Of a stretch of DNA of 64,000 nucleotides, positions 15,313 through 24,603 are shown piece by piece. Every line of letters begins with the position of its first letter. The first letter of the stretch is position 1. A program made the translations under genes and the position numbers. The DNA lies in contig DASTFB010000087.1 in assembly GCA_035709005.1 (NCBI GenBank), forward strand, positions 62,001 through 126,000, given 5' to 3'. This DNA comes from Candidatus Methylomirabilota bacterium (GTDB taxonomy: Bacteria > Methylomirabilota > Methylomirabilia > Rokubacteriales > CSP1-6). The notes below the pieces were generated by a model. That model saw only the letters and a program-made list of their open reading frames with translations. It did not search any database and had not been told where the DNA came from.

Positions 15313-15591
15313 ATGCACAGCCTGAACTGGCGCGCGATGACATTGTCCCTCGGGCTCTTCAGCGCCGTGACGTTCGTCGTGTGCGTGGCATACGGCCTAC
15401 TAGTCCCGAGGAGCCTCCACATGACACAGTTTCTCGAGGCCATCCTGCCGGGCTTCACGTGGCTCACCGCGGGGAGCTTCGTGCTCGGGCTGGTGGAGAC
15501 CTTCCTCTACGGCGTGTACGCGGGGCTCGTGTTCACGCCCATCTACAACGTCGTGGCGCGACGCTTTCAGCCAGTGAAGGAGGCTCGGTGA
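15313..15591 (+). CDS. DUF5676-like membrane protein
   Basis: 92 aa with two transmembrane helices (about residues 9-30 and 50-75). Sequence features such as LNWRAMTLSLGLFSAVTFVVC, ILPGFTWLTAGSFVLGLVE and YGVYAGLVFTPIYNVV match what I know of DUF5676 proteins, which end in a Gly-rich helix followed by (F/I)YN. GGAGGGA (15303-15309) precedes the ATG. The role is unknown; these proteins often sit near redox or metal genes. It is followed after 25 bp by the LOG-family gene on the same strand. Confidence 0.65.
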   Translation: MHSLNWRAMTLSLGLFSAVTFVVCVAYGLLVPRSLHMTQFLEAILPGFTWLTAGSFVLGLVETFLYGVYAGLVFTPIYNVVARRFQPVKEAR

Positions 15592-15616
15592 AAGCCGGTC
15601 CATCTCAGGAGATCTG

Positions 15617-16243
15617 ATGACACCCTCATCTTACGTGGCCCGCGACCCGTTCACCGGTGTCCAGGTCCGCATCGGAGTGATGGGCTCGGCGGCCGAGTTG
15701 CCGGAGCCGAGTATCACCGCCCTCTGCAGGAGGTTGGGGCGGACCATCGCGGACCGCGGATGCTGCCTGCTGACGGGTGCGTGCCCCGGGCTCCCGCACG
15801 AGGCCGTGCTGGGCGCCAAGGAGGTTGGCGGCCATGTCGTGGGGATCTCCCCAGCGAGCTCGCTCAAGGAACATGTCGAGAGCTTCACCTCTCCTTATCG
15901 TGAGTACGACGTGCTGGTGTTCACGGGCCTCGGTCTCATGGGCCGCGAGATGGTGAACATCCGGAGCAGCGATATCGTGGTCGTCATCGGCGGGCGATCG
16001 GGCACGCTCGGCGAGTTTGCCATCGCCTACGAGGAGGGCAAGCTGATCGGCGTTCTCACGGGAACGGGTGGCATCACGGCCGCGCTGCGAACGGTGGAGA
16101 CGAGCCTCCGGAAGAAGACCGGCGCCGAGGTGATGTACGAAGCGGACCCGAGCCGGCTCGTGGACCGGCTCCTCGGGCACTATCGGTCCTCAGATTATGT
16201 GTGCCCCTGCTGGCCGGGTTCCCGGCGGGGCAACGAGGCGTAG
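15617..16243 (+). CDS. LOG/SLOG-family nucleotide-binding protein (TIGR00725-like)
   Basis: 208 aa. The Rossmann-like SLOG fold is recognisable: RIGVMGSA near the start, then LGRTIADRGCCLLTGACPGLP, and IGGRSGTLGEF at about residue 120, the counterpart of the PGGxGTxxE motif of LOG proteins. Members bind nucleotides; plant LOG enzymes release cytokinin from nucleotide precursors, but many bacterial members are uncharacterised and mis-named lysine decarboxylases. An AGGAG lies a few bases before ATG 15617. The C-terminus (SSDYVCPCWPGS) adds two cysteines. It precedes the ABC exporter genes; functional link unknown. Confidence 0.75.
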   Translation: MTPSSYVARDPFTGVQVRIGVMGSAAELPEPSITALCRRLGRTIADRGCCLLTGACPGLPHEAVLGAKEVGGHVVGISPASSLKEHVESFTSPYREYDVLVFTGLGLMGREMVNIRSSDIVVVIGGRSGTLGEFAIAYEEGKLIGVLTGTGGITAALRTVETSLRKKTGAEVMYEADPSRLVDRLLGHYRSSDYVCPCWPGSRRGNEA

Positions 16244-16292
16244 GCGGGTCGATGGCTCTTCGAGCGCCGATTCCCCGCACGGCCGCCGTCAG

Positions 16293-17498
16293 ATGACCAG
16301 GCTGCCGACGGGGACCGTCCGCCGTGCTGCGATGATGCTCGGCGTAGCCGCCCTGGCGGCTGCGGTGACGGCGGCGGCGGCGTGGCTCGTGCTGCGCCCG
16401 GCAGAACGGCCGTCGGGGATCCTCGAGGTCAACGGCCGCGTCGAGGGTGACGAGTCGGCCGTGGGGCCGCGGGCGGGCGGTAAGGTCGTGAAACTGCTGG
16501 TCCGGGAGGGCCAACGCGTCGACTCCGGCGCGCTGATTGCCGAGCTCGCGTCCGACCAGGTCCGCGCCCAGCTCGCCCAGGCCGCGCACGCCGTGCACAC
16601 GGCCCGCGAGGAGCTCGCCGAGGCTCACGCCCACCTGGCCTCGGCCCGCCGCGAGGTCGAGACGGCGGACCTCGCGGTCACGCACGCCAGGCAACAAGCC
16701 CGGGCGCGGATCGGCGAGGCCGAGGCGGCGCTGGGCGCCGCCCGCGCCCGGCTGACGGAGGCGGAGGCCAGTCGGACGAACGCCGACCGCGATTTCGCCA
16801 GAGCCCGGGAGCTCTACGCCAAGGAGCTCATCGCCGCCCAGCAGCTCGACCAGGCGCAGACGCGCTTCGAGGTCGCACGGGCCGGCGCGGAGGCCGCCCG
16901 GCAACACGTCGGGCAGGCCGAGGAGACGCTGGCCCTGGCCCGAACTTCCCGGACGGCGGCCGAGGTGCTCGAGGGCCGCGCGCAGACCGCGCGCGAGCGC
17001 GTGCGAGAGGCCCGGGCGGCGATCGAGACCGCCCGCGCACGGATCGAGGTGGCCGATGCCAACCGCGCGGTGGCGCGCGCGAACGTGGAAGATACCCGGG
17101 TGCTGGCGCCCTTCACCGGAACCGTGCTCCGGAAGCTGGTGGAGCCCGGCGAGGTGGTGGCGGCGGGCACGCCGCTGGTCCTCTTCGTCGATCTCGCGCG
17201 GCTCCACGCCAAGGTGTACGTGCCGGAGGCCGATCTCGGCAAGGTCAAGGTGGGCGATCCCGCGCGTGTCTACACCGACGCGTTCCCCGGCCGGGCCTTC
17301 GACGCCCACGTCTCTGAGGTCGCGCAGCACGCCGAGTTCACGCCACGGGACGTGCACATGAAGGACGAGCGCGCGAAGCTCGTCTTCGCCGTCAAGCTGG
17401 CGATCGACAACCCCGAGGGGATCCTCAAGCCCGGCATGCCCGTCGACGCGCTGATCCGGTGGCGTCCCGATGCTTCCTGGCCAGAGCCGGAGAAATAG
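16293..17498 (+). CDS. HlyD-family periplasmic adaptor (YbhG-like)
   Basis: 401 aa from ATG 16293. An N-terminal membrane anchor (about residues 13-33) is followed by a biotinyl-lipoyl-like half (VNGRVEGDESAVGPRAGGKV), a very long Ala/Glu/Arg-rich coiled-coil hairpin (about 85-290), the second lipoyl half (VLAPFTGTVLRKLVEPGEVV) and a beta-barrel domain. Such adaptors join an inner-membrane ABC transporter to an outer-membrane channel. It is 3 bp from the ATPase gene and the cassette order adaptor-ATPase-permease-permease matches E. coli ybhGFSR, exporters of cationic drugs. No TolC-like gene is present here. The upstream in-frame ATG at 16197 lacks anchor-like sequence and was not chosen. Confidence 0.88.
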   Translation: MTRLPTGTVRRAAMMLGVAALAAAVTAAAAWLVLRPAERPSGILEVNGRVEGDESAVGPRAGGKVVKLLVREGQRVDSGALIAELASDQVRAQLAQAAHAVHTAREELAEAHAHLASARREVETADLAVTHARQQARARIGEAEAALGAARARLTEAEASRTNADRDFARARELYAKELIAAQQLDQAQTRFEVARAGAEAARQHVGQAEETLALARTSRTAAEVLEGRAQTARERVREARAAIETARARIEVADANRAVARANVEDTRVLAPFTGTVLRKLVEPGEVVAAGTPLVLFVDLARLHAKVYVPEADLGKVKVGDPARVYTDAFPGRAFDAHVSEVAQHAEFTPRDVHMKDERAKLVFAVKLAIDNPEGILKPGMPVDALIRWRPDASWPEPEK

Positions 17499-17501
17499 CC
17501 G

Positions 17502-19409
17502 ATGACAGCGGCGATCGAGGCCCGGGGGCTCACGAAGCGGTTCGGACAGACGACGGCCGTCGACGGCGTCGATCTCGAGATCGCGCCGGGGGAGCTGTTC
17601 GGCATCGTCGGGCCCAACGGCGCCGGCAAGACGACACTGCTCCTCATGCTGGCCGCGCTCGTGGATCCGACCGCGGGGCAGGCCCGGATAGACGACCGCG
17701 ACGTCGCCCGGAGCGGCCCGGCCGCGCGCGAGCGCCTCGGCTACGTGTCCCAGGACTTCACGCTCTACGGAACGCTCAGCGTGGAGGAGAATCTCGATTT
17801 CTTCGCCGACCTGTACGGGGTGCCGGCGTCCGCGCGCGCCGAGCGGAAGGCCGGGCTGCTGACCTGGAGCCGCCTGGAGCCGTTCCGGACCCGGCGGGCG
17901 GCCGCACTGTCGGGCGGCATGCAGAAGAAGCTCCACCTCTGCTGTTCGCTCATCCACGAGCCGGCCGTGCTCCTCCTCGACGAGCCGACCACGGGCGTCG
18001 ACCCGGTCTCGCGTCGCGAGTTGTGGGAGATCCTGCACGGCCTCGTGGGGCGGGGGCTCACTCTGGTGGTGACGACGCCGTACATGGACGAGGCCGAGCG
18101 CTGCGGGCGCGTCGCGCTGATGGACCGTGGCCGCATCCTGAGGCACGACCGCCCGGCGGCGCTCAAGGCCGGCGTCGCCGAGGCAGTCTGGCGGGTGCGG
18201 GCCCCCGACCTCGCCTCAGCCCGGACCCGGCTGGCCGCCCCCCCGGCCTTCCAGGTCCGCCTCGCGGGCGATGCCCTCCACGTGATCACGCCTTCGGCGC
18301 CGGACGTCGAGGGTGACATCCGGCGGCGGCTCGGCGGCGCTGTGGTCGACATCCGCCGCGTGCCCCCGACCATGGAGGACGTCTTCGTCCTGACCGTGGG
18401 GGACCGGGCGAGGCGACCGCCGGCGATGGCGACCGGCCCGACGGCACCTCCCCGCAGCGCCGGTCCCGCGGTACGCCTCGAGGCACTCACCAGGCGTTTC
18501 GGCGACTTCGTCGCCGTGGATGGCATTTCGCTCTCCGTCGATCGTGGCGAGATCTTCGGATTCCTCGGTCCCAACGGCTCGGGGAAGACCACGACCATCA
18601 GGATGCTGTGCGGGGTCCTCCCGCCGTCATCGGGGCGGGGCGAAGTGCTCGGGCATGACGTTCGTCGCCCTGGCCGGCGCGTGAAGGCGCGAATCGGCTA
18701 CATGTCCCAGCGCTTCTCGCTCTATCAGGACCTGACCGTCGGCGAAAACCTGGCCTTCTTCGGGCGCGGCTACGGCCTCCCCGCCGGCCGCCTCGCCGAG
18801 CGGGTCGCCTGGGCGCTGGAGCTGGCCGGGCTGGGGGGTGAGGAGCGTCGGCTTGCGCGTGAGCTCTCCGGCGGCGTCAAGCAGCGGTTGGCGCTCGGCT
18901 GCGCCCTGCTCCACGATCCCGAGGTGCTGTTCCTCGACGAGCCCACGGCCGGTGTCGACCCGGTGGCGCGGCGGCAGTTCTGGGACATCATCGTCGCCCT
19001 CGCATCCTCGGGCACGACGGCCTTCGTGACCACCCACTACCTGGACGAGGCGGAGCACTGCCACCGGCTCGGCCTGATGTACCAGGGGCGGCTCATCGCC
19101 GAGGGCAGTCCTCGTCAGCTCAAGGAGCGGATGCGGGCAGGCGTGATGGTGGAGGTCGCCTGCGCCGATCCCCTGCGAGCGCTCGGCCTGATCCGGGCCG
19201 AGCCCGCGCTCGGGCGGGTCAGCCTCTTCGGCGACCGACTGCACGTCCTCGTCGACGATCCAAACGCGGCCATGCCGTCCCTCCGGACGGCGTTGCGCGA
19301 GGCGGGCCTCATCGTCGAGCGGCTGGAGACGGTCCCCCTCACGCTCGAGGACGTGTTCGTGATCTTCGTGGAGATGGAGGAGGCGCGGCTGAGGACCGCC
19401 GGTGGATAG
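17502..19409 (+). CDS. ABC exporter ATPase with two fused nucleotide-binding domains (YbhF-like)
   Basis: 635 aa, two complete ABC ATPase domains in tandem. Domain 1 (about 1-230): Walker A GPNGAGKTT, signature LSGGMQKKL, Walker B LLLDEPTTGVDP. Domain 2 (about 325-560): Walker A GPNGSGKTT, signature LSGGVKQRL, Walker B LFLDEPTAGVDP. A linker of about 90 residues (DVFVLTVGDRARRPPAMATG) joins them, and a similar tail ends the protein. It powers the two ABC-2 permeases encoded next. Each NBD likely serves one half-transporter. The next gene starts at a GTG inside the last codons of this one. Confidence 0.92.
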   Translation: MTAAIEARGLTKRFGQTTAVDGVDLEIAPGELFGIVGPNGAGKTTLLLMLAALVDPTAGQARIDDRDVARSGPAARERLGYVSQDFTLYGTLSVEENLDFFADLYGVPASARAERKAGLLTWSRLEPFRTRRAAALSGGMQKKLHLCCSLIHEPAVLLLDEPTTGVDPVSRRELWEILHGLVGRGLTLVVTTPYMDEAERCGRVALMDRGRILRHDRPAALKAGVAEAVWRVRAPDLASARTRLAAPPAFQVRLAGDALHVITPSAPDVEGDIRRRLGGAVVDIRRVPPTMEDVFVLTVGDRARRPPAMATGPTAPPRSAGPAVRLEALTRRFGDFVAVDGISLSVDRGEIFGFLGPNGSGKTTTIRMLCGVLPPSSGRGEVLGHDVRRPGRRVKARIGYMSQRFSLYQDLTVGENLAFFGRGYGLPAGRLAERVAWALELAGLGGEERRLARELSGGVKQRLALGCALLHDPEVLFLDEPTAGVDPVARRQFWDIIVALASSGTTAFVTTHYLDEAEHCHRLGLMYQGRLIAEGSPRQLKERMRAGVMVEVACADPLRALGLIRAEPALGRVSLFGDRLHVLVDDPNAAMPSLRTALREAGLIVERLETVPLTLEDVFVIFVEMEEARLRTAGG

Positions 19410-20544
19410 CCTGCGCCGTTGTCTGGCCATCGCGCGCAAGGAGGCGCGTGAGATCCGGCGCGACCCGATCACGCTGGGGATCGCGATGGTGCTGCCCCTC
19501 ATCATGATGTTCCTCCTCGCCTACGCGATCACGCTCGACGTCCGGGAGATCCGGATGGCGGTCCTCGACGAGGACGGCAGCGCGGACAGTCGCGAGTACG
19601 TCGCCGGCTTCCTCCGGTCGGGCTACTTCCGGCTCCAGGCCACCGTGCACTCCTTCGGGGAGGTCGAGCGGCTGCTCGATTATGGGGCCGCCCGCCTGGT
19701 CCTCGTGATTCCCGAGGGGTTTGCCCGCACGCTGGCCCAGGGGCGTCCGGTCGACGTCCAGATCCTCCTCGACGGCTCGTTCGCCAACACGGCCATCCTC
19801 GCCCTGAACTACGCCGACCGGATCACCGAGGACTACACGCTCGGGATCCAGGAGCGCTCGCTGGCGTCGCGCGCCGGGTCGGCGGTCCGGCTGGCGGAAG
19901 CCGTCCGACTGGAGCCGCGGATCCGCCACAACCTTGAGTTGCGCAACGAGAACTTCGTGGTGCCCGGTCTTTTCGCGCTGATCCTCATGGCCTTCCCGCC
20001 GATGCTCACGGCGCTCGCGGTGGTGCGGGAACGCCAGCGCGGCTCCATTCTCCAGCTCGCCATCGCGCCCGTTCGCCCCTGGGAGTTCCTCGTCGGCAAG
20101 CTCGTCCCCTACGCAGCCCTCGCGTTCGCCGAGATGCTGCTCCTCCTGGCCGCGGGGTGGGTCTGGTTCGGCGTCGCCGTCCGGGGCAGCGTACCGCTCC
20201 TCCTGGGGCTGTCCCTCATCTACGTCCTGTGCACGGTCGCGATCGGTCTCGCCGTGTCCACCGTGACGCGCAGCCAGGTCGTGGCGATCCTGCTGTCCAT
20301 CGTGCTCACCTTGATGCCCTCGTTTCTCTTCTCCGGCTTCCTGTTCAGCATCGACAGCATGCCGGTAGGATTCCGGGCGTACACGTACCTCTTCCCCGCC
20401 CGGTACTTCATGACGATCGCCCGCGGGATCGTGCTGAAGGGGGCCGGACTCGATCAGCTCTGGGGGCAAGCCCTGGCCCTGGTGGCCTACGGCGCCGTCC
20501 TGCTCACCCTGGCCTCCCTGCGCTTCGGCCGGCGGCTAGGTTGA
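19402..20544 (+). CDS. ABC-2 type permease (YbhS-like), first
   Basis: 380 aa from GTG 19402, overlapping the ATPase stop. One N-terminal transmembrane helix (about 22-42), a large extracytoplasmic domain (about 45-190) and five C-terminal helices form the ABC-2 layout; motifs include RKEAREIRRDPITLGIAM at the start and FLFSIDSMP before the last helices, typical of DrrB/YbhS proteins. It forms half of the membrane channel with the next gene. Substrate is unknown; hydrophobic cations or drugs are exported by the E. coli relatives. Confidence 0.9.
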   Translation: MDSLRRCLAIARKEAREIRRDPITLGIAMVLPLIMMFLLAYAITLDVREIRMAVLDEDGSADSREYVAGFLRSGYFRLQATVHSFGEVERLLDYGAARLVLVIPEGFARTLAQGRPVDVQILLDGSFANTAILALNYADRITEDYTLGIQERSLASRAGSAVRLAEAVRLEPRIRHNLELRNENFVVPGLFALILMAFPPMLTALAVVRERQRGSILQLAIAPVRPWEFLVGKLVPYAALAFAEMLLLLAAGWVWFGVAVRGSVPLLLGLSLIYVLCTVAIGLAVSTVTRSQVVAILLSIVLTLMPSFLFSGFLFSIDSMPVGFRAYTYLFPARYFMTIARGIVLKGAGLDQLWGQALALVAYGAVLLTLASLRFGRRLG

Positions 20545-20547
20545 CGC

Positions 20548-21672
20548 GTGGGGCCCCTGGCTGCCCTCGTCCGGAAGGAGCTCATCCAGTTTCTCCGGAG
20601 CCGGCCGCTGGTCGTAATCGTGGTCTGGACCATCGCGATCGAGATCGCAATCTGCGCCTGGAGCATCACCTACGACATGAAGCACCTGAGCCTGGCGATC
20701 TTCGACCTGGACCAGTCGGCCTCGAGCCGCGAGCTGGTGGAGCGATTCGCCCGGACCGAGTACTTCGACCGGCGTTTCCAGGCGCACAGCGATGCCGAGC
20801 TCGATGCGCTGATCGAGAGCGGCCGCGCCACCCTCGGCCTGGTGATCCCCCCGGGTTTCGCGCGCCGGATCGATCAGCGCCTGCCCGCGGCCGTCCAGCT
20901 GGTCGCCGACGGGACGAACTCCAACACGGCCCTGATCGCGCTCGGGTACGCCGACCGGGTCGTCCACGCCTATTCGCGCGGCCTCCAGCTGAGCCAGCTC
21001 CAGGCCAGGCTCGGTCGGATCGAGATCGTGCCCGAGGTGCGCGCCCAGCGGCGAGCCTGGTACAACCCCTCGCTGCGCAGCGTGGACTTCGTGGTGGTCT
21101 CGATGCTGACCCTCGCGGTCATGATGATCGCCGTGATCCTGCCGGCGGCGGGGCTGGCGTGGGAGAAGGAGGCCGGGACGGTCGAGCAGCTCCTGGTTAT
21201 GCCGTTCCGGGCGTGGGAGCTGATGCTCGCCAAGGTCGTGCCGACCTTCGCGGTGAGCCTGGCGTCACTGGCCCTGGCGTTGTGGGTGCCCTGGTGGTTC
21301 GCAGTGCCCATCCGCGGCAGCCTTGTGCTTTTCTTCGCGCTGTCCGCCGTGTTCCTCTTCAGCGGCCTGGGAGTGGGCCTCCTGATCGGCGCCGTCACCG
21401 ACAACTTGCAGCAGGCGCTGCTCCTGTCCTTCTTCACGATCTTCCCCGTGTTCGTGATCTCCGGGACCTTGGCGCCCGTGGAAACGATGCCGCGGGCGAT
21501 CCAGCTACTCTCGCTGGCCAGCCCGCTGACGTACTACACGGACATCGCGCTGGCGATCTTCCTGAAGGGTGTCGGGATAGAAGCGTTGTGGCGCCAGGCC
21601 CTGGCCATGGCTGGCCTCGGGCTAGCCATCCTCGCGCTCGGACTCTGGCGCTTCCGCCGTCAACTTGCCTGA
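20548..21672 (+). CDS. ABC-2 type permease (YbhR-like), second
   Basis: 374 aa from GTG 20548, 3 bp after the first permease. Same ABC-2 topology: one helix at about 26-46, a periplasmic domain, then five helices. Typical elements are RKELIQFLRSRPLVVIV, LVADGTNSNTALIALGYA (shared with the first permease as LLDGSFANTAILALNYADR) and ISGTLAPVETMPRAIQ. The two permeases are clearly paralogous and would pair as a heterodimer driven by the double ATPase. Confidence 0.9.
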   Translation: MGPLAALVRKELIQFLRSRPLVVIVVWTIAIEIAICAWSITYDMKHLSLAIFDLDQSASSRELVERFARTEYFDRRFQAHSDAELDALIESGRATLGLVIPPGFARRIDQRLPAAVQLVADGTNSNTALIALGYADRVVHAYSRGLQLSQLQARLGRIEIVPEVRAQRRAWYNPSLRSVDFVVVSMLTLAVMMIAVILPAAGLAWEKEAGTVEQLLVMPFRAWELMLAKVVPTFAVSLASLALALWVPWWFAVPIRGSLVLFFALSAVFLFSGLGVGLLIGAVTDNLQQALLLSFFTIFPVFVISGTLAPVETMPRAIQLLSLASPLTYYTDIALAIFLKGVGIEALWRQALAMAGLGLAILALGLWRFRRQLA

Positions 21673-21687
21673 AGAGAGGAGACGCCC

Positions 21688-22383
21688 ATGCAGGCCAGAG
21701 ACCTCATGACGACGAGCGTGATCACCGTCAGCCCCGAGACGCGGGTCCGGGAGCTGGCCCGTCTCTTGCTGGAGCACCACATCAGCGCCGTCCCCGTGGT
21801 CGACAGCGACAATCGCATCCTCGGGATCGTCAGCGAGGGCGATCTGATGCGCCGGGCGGAGGTCGGAACCGAGTGGCACCGGTCGTGGTGGCTGTCACTG
21901 ATGGCGGGTGCGGATCAGCTGGCCCGCGAATATGTGAAGACGCACGGCCGGCGAGCGGACGACGTCATGACGCGCGATGTCGTCACCGTGGCCGAGGACA
22001 CGCCCGCCCATGAGATCGCCGGCCTCCTCGAGAAGCGCCGGATCAAGAGGGTGCCGGTGGTGCGAGACGGGCGGCTCGTGGGGATCGTCAGCCGGGCCGA
22101 CCTGCTCCGCGGGCTCGCGGTCCAGCCGCTTCCAGCCGAGGCGCCGTCGGCGGCGGACGACCGGGCGATCCGCGAACGCCTGCTTCGCGAGCTGCGCGGC
22201 ACAGCGTGGACGAGCCCCGTATCGAACAACGTGGTCGTGAAGGACGGCGTGGTCCATCTGTGGGGACTGGTGTCGACAGAAGACGAACGCCGGGCTCTGC
22301 GTGTCGCTGCGAGCAACGTTCCAGGGGTGCGGGCCGTCGAGGATCATCTGCTGCGGGTGCCGGTGGTGGGGTCGGCCGAGTGA
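21688..22383 (+). CDS. CBS-pair protein with C-terminal BON domain
   Basis: 231 aa. Two CBS motifs (about residues 1-60 and 88-145) each start with the xDxMT pattern (ARDLMTTSVITV, ADDVMTRDVVTV) and end in GIVSxxDLLR-like strands; the region between them has a Trp-rich turn (EWHRSWWLSLM). A BON domain follows (about 155-225: VVVKDGVVHLWGLVSTEDER, VPGVRAVEDHL). CBS pairs bind adenosyl ligands, while BON domains are linked to membrane or phospholipid contact. GAGAGGAG precedes the ATG. Placed between an ABC exporter and a copper ATPase, it may sense energy charge or ions, which is inference. Confidence 0.85.
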   Translation: MQARDLMTTSVITVSPETRVRELARLLLEHHISAVPVVDSDNRILGIVSEGDLMRRAEVGTEWHRSWWLSLMAGADQLAREYVKTHGRRADDVMTRDVVTVAEDTPAHEIAGLLEKRRIKRVPVVRDGRLVGIVSRADLLRGLAVQPLPAEAPSAADDRAIRERLLRELRGTAWTSPVSNNVVVKDGVVHLWGLVSTEDERRALRVAASNVPGVRAVEDHLLRVPVVGSAE

Positions 22384-22455
22384 GCCGGGTCGCCGTTCCC
22401 CCGGGGCGGCGCCAGTCCCGTTCGCGGGCCTGCTGCGAAACAGGGAGGACATCAT

Positions 22456-24564
22456 ATGAGCGCACGGCAACGCGCTAGCGATCGCGCCGGACATCGCGAC
22501 CATGCGCCCGACGTCCATAGCCCCGTCGTCCACGGAGGCGGGGGTGGGACTGCCGAGGCCGCGCACCGAGGACAGGCTGCCGCCGGGCACCCCCGCAGTG
22601 GGGGCGGGGGCCACCACGCCCACATGGTCGCCGACTTTCGCCGGCGCTTCTGGATTTCTCTGATCCTGTCGATCCCGGTGCTGGCGCTGGCGCCGCTCCT
22701 CCAGCGCTGGCTGGGGCTCAGCGACGTGCTGGCCTTCCCGGGAGACCGGGCGGTCCAGACCGTGCTCGCGACGGCCATCTACTTCTACGGGGGCTGGCCG
22801 TTCCTGCGCGGTTTCGCCGCCGAGCTCGGGAAGCGCCAGCCCGGGATGATGACGCTGATCGCGCTGGCCATCACGGTCGCCTGGGGCTACAGCGTCCTGG
22901 TGGCCCTCGGGCTCCGCGGCGAGGTGTTCTTCTGGGAGCTGGCGACGCTGATCGACATCATGCTGCTCGGGCACTGGATCGAGATGAAGTCGGTGCTCGG
23001 CGCCTCGGCCGCGCTCGAGAGCCTGGTGCGGCTCATGCCGGCCGAGGCGCACCTGGTGGCCGCCGACGGCTCGACGCGGGAGGTGCCCGTCACGGAGCTG
23101 CAGCGTGGCGACCGCGTGCTGGTCAAGCCGGGCGAGAAGATCCCCACGGACGGCACGATCGTCCAGGGCCAGACCTCCGTCAACGAGGCCATGCTGACGG
23201 GCGAGAGCAGGCCCGTGGAGAAGGGCGAGGGCGCGACCGTGATCGGGGGCGCGGTCAACGGCGAGGCGGCCATCACGGTCGAAGTGCGGAAGACCGGGGA
23301 CGAGACGTACCTCTCGCAGGTCATCGCCATGGTCCGACAGGCCCAGGAGTCTCGCTCGCGCTCTCAGGACCTCGCCAACCGGGCGGCCGTCTGGCTGACG
23401 GTGGTTGCGCTCGGAGGCGGCGCCGTGACCCTGGTGGCCTGGCTCGCCATCGGCGCCCCCTTCCCGTTCGCGCTCGCCCGGACGGTGACGGTCATGGTCA
23501 TCGCCTGCCCGCACGCCCTCGGCCTCGCCGTGCCCCTCGTGGTCGCCGTCTCCACCGCGCTCTCAGCGGGCAACGGCCTCCTCATCCGCGACCGCTCGGC
23601 CTTCGAGCGCGCCCGCGCCCTCGACGCGATCGTGTTCGACAAGACGGGTACGCTCACGGAGGGGCGCTTCGGCGTCACCGACGTCATCCTGCTCGCCAAA
23701 CGGAGCGAGGAGGATCTCTTGCGCCTGGCGGCCAGCCTGGAGAGCCAGTCGGAGCACCCCATCGCCGCCGGCATCGTGCGGGGCGCCCAGGACAGGAAGA
23801 TCCCGTTCCCGTCACCCGCGGAGTTCCGCGCCATCCCCGGCAAGGGTGCCGAGGCCTTGGTGGACGATGCGCGCGTGAAGGTGGTGAGCCCGGGCTACCT
23901 GAAAGCCGAGGGCCTCGAGGTCGACAACGCGCGAGTCCGTGAGGTCGCCGAGCAAGGGAAGACCGTCGTTTACGTGCTGGTGAACGACCGCCTGGAGGGA
24001 GCCATCGCGCTCGCCGATATCATCCGGCCCGAGTCGCGCGAGGCGCTAGCCCGCCTGAAGGCGATGGGCATCAAGGTGATGATGCTGACGGGTGATGCCA
24101 CCGCCGTCGCGCGGTGGGTGGCCCGCGAGCTGGCGCTCGACGAGTTCTTCGCCGAAGTCCTCCCCGACCAGAAGGCGGCGAAGATCAAGGAGGTGCAGGA
24201 GCGGGGCCTCACGGTGGCCATGATCGGGGACGGCGTCAACGACGCCCCGGCCCTTACCCAGGCCGACGTGGGCATCGCCGTCGGCGCCGGCACCGACGTG
24301 GCCATCGAGTCCGCGGACATCGTGCTGGTCCGCTCCGACCCGCGCGATGTGACGGCGATCGTGGACCTGGCCCGTGCCACCTACCGCAAGATGGTGCAGA
24401 ACCTCTGGTGGGCCACGGGCTACAACGCCGTGGCCATCCCCGTCGCGGCCGGCGTGCTCTCCCCGGCCGGCATCCTGCTCACGCCAGCGGCGGGGGCCGT
24501 CCTCATGTCGGTGTCGACGGTGATCGTCGCGATCAACGCGCGCTTGCTGCGCCTGCAGAGATGA
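22456..24564 (+). CDS. copB: CopB-type copper/heavy-metal P1B-ATPase
   Basis: 702 aa. P-type ATPase motifs are all present: TGES (actuator), DKTGT (phosphorylated Asp), [16 protein letters not shown]. The transmembrane metal site is CPH ([14 protein letters not shown]), diagnostic of the CopB (P1B-3) subgroup that exports Cu ions from the cytoplasm. In place of a heavy-metal-associated domain, the N-terminal 56 residues are His/Gly-rich ([26 protein letters not shown]), as in CopB. Eight transmembrane helices are expected. GGGAGGA precedes ATG 22456. It ends the plus-strand run and faces the minus-strand YHS/DUF2933/Met-rich copper-type set. Confidence 0.93.
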   Translation: MSARQRASDRAGHRDHAPDVHSPVVHGGGGGTAEAAHRGQAAAGHPRSGGGGHHAHMVADFRRRFWISLILSIPVLALAPLLQRWLGLSDVLAFPGDRAVQTVLATAIYFYGGWPFLRGFAAELGKRQPGMMTLIALAITVAWGYSVLVALGLRGEVFFWELATLIDIMLLGHWIEMKSVLGASAALESLVRLMPAEAHLVAADGSTREVPVTELQRGDRVLVKPGEKIPTDGTIVQGQTSVNEAMLTGESRPVEKGEGATVIGGAVNGEAAITVEVRKTGDETYLSQVIAMVRQAQESRSRSQDLANRAAVWLTVVALGGGAVTLVAWLAIGAPFPFALARTVTVMVIACPHALGLAVPLVVAVSTALSAGNGLLIRDRSAFERARALDAIVFDKTGTLTEGRFGVTDVILLAKRSEEDLLRLAASLESQSEHPIAAGIVRGAQDRKIPFPSPAEFRAIPGKGAEALVDDARVKVVSPGYLKAEGLEVDNARVREVAEQGKTVVYVLVNDRLEGAIALADIIRPESREALARLKAMGIKVMMLTGDATAVARWVARELALDEFFAEVLPDQKAAKIKEVQERGLTVAMIGDGVNDAPALTQADVGIAVGAGTDVAIESADIVLVRSDPRDVTAIVDLARATYRKMVQNLWWATGYNAVAIPVAAGVLSPAGILLTPAAGAVLMSVSTVIVAINARLLRLQR

Positions 24565-24603
24565 TTCCCTCGTGGGCCCATGAGTACGATCGCCTCCTGG
24601 GCA

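Noticed and set aside
16074-18146. 690-codon minus-strand ORF opposite the HlyD and ATPase genes
   Set aside because: Shadow of the plus-strand adaptor and ATPase, which have all expected motifs; high-GC third-position artefact.
24567-24582. Palindrome-like CTCGTGGGCCCATGAG between copB and the reductase gene
   Set aside because: No loop and one mismatch; not convincing as a terminator.
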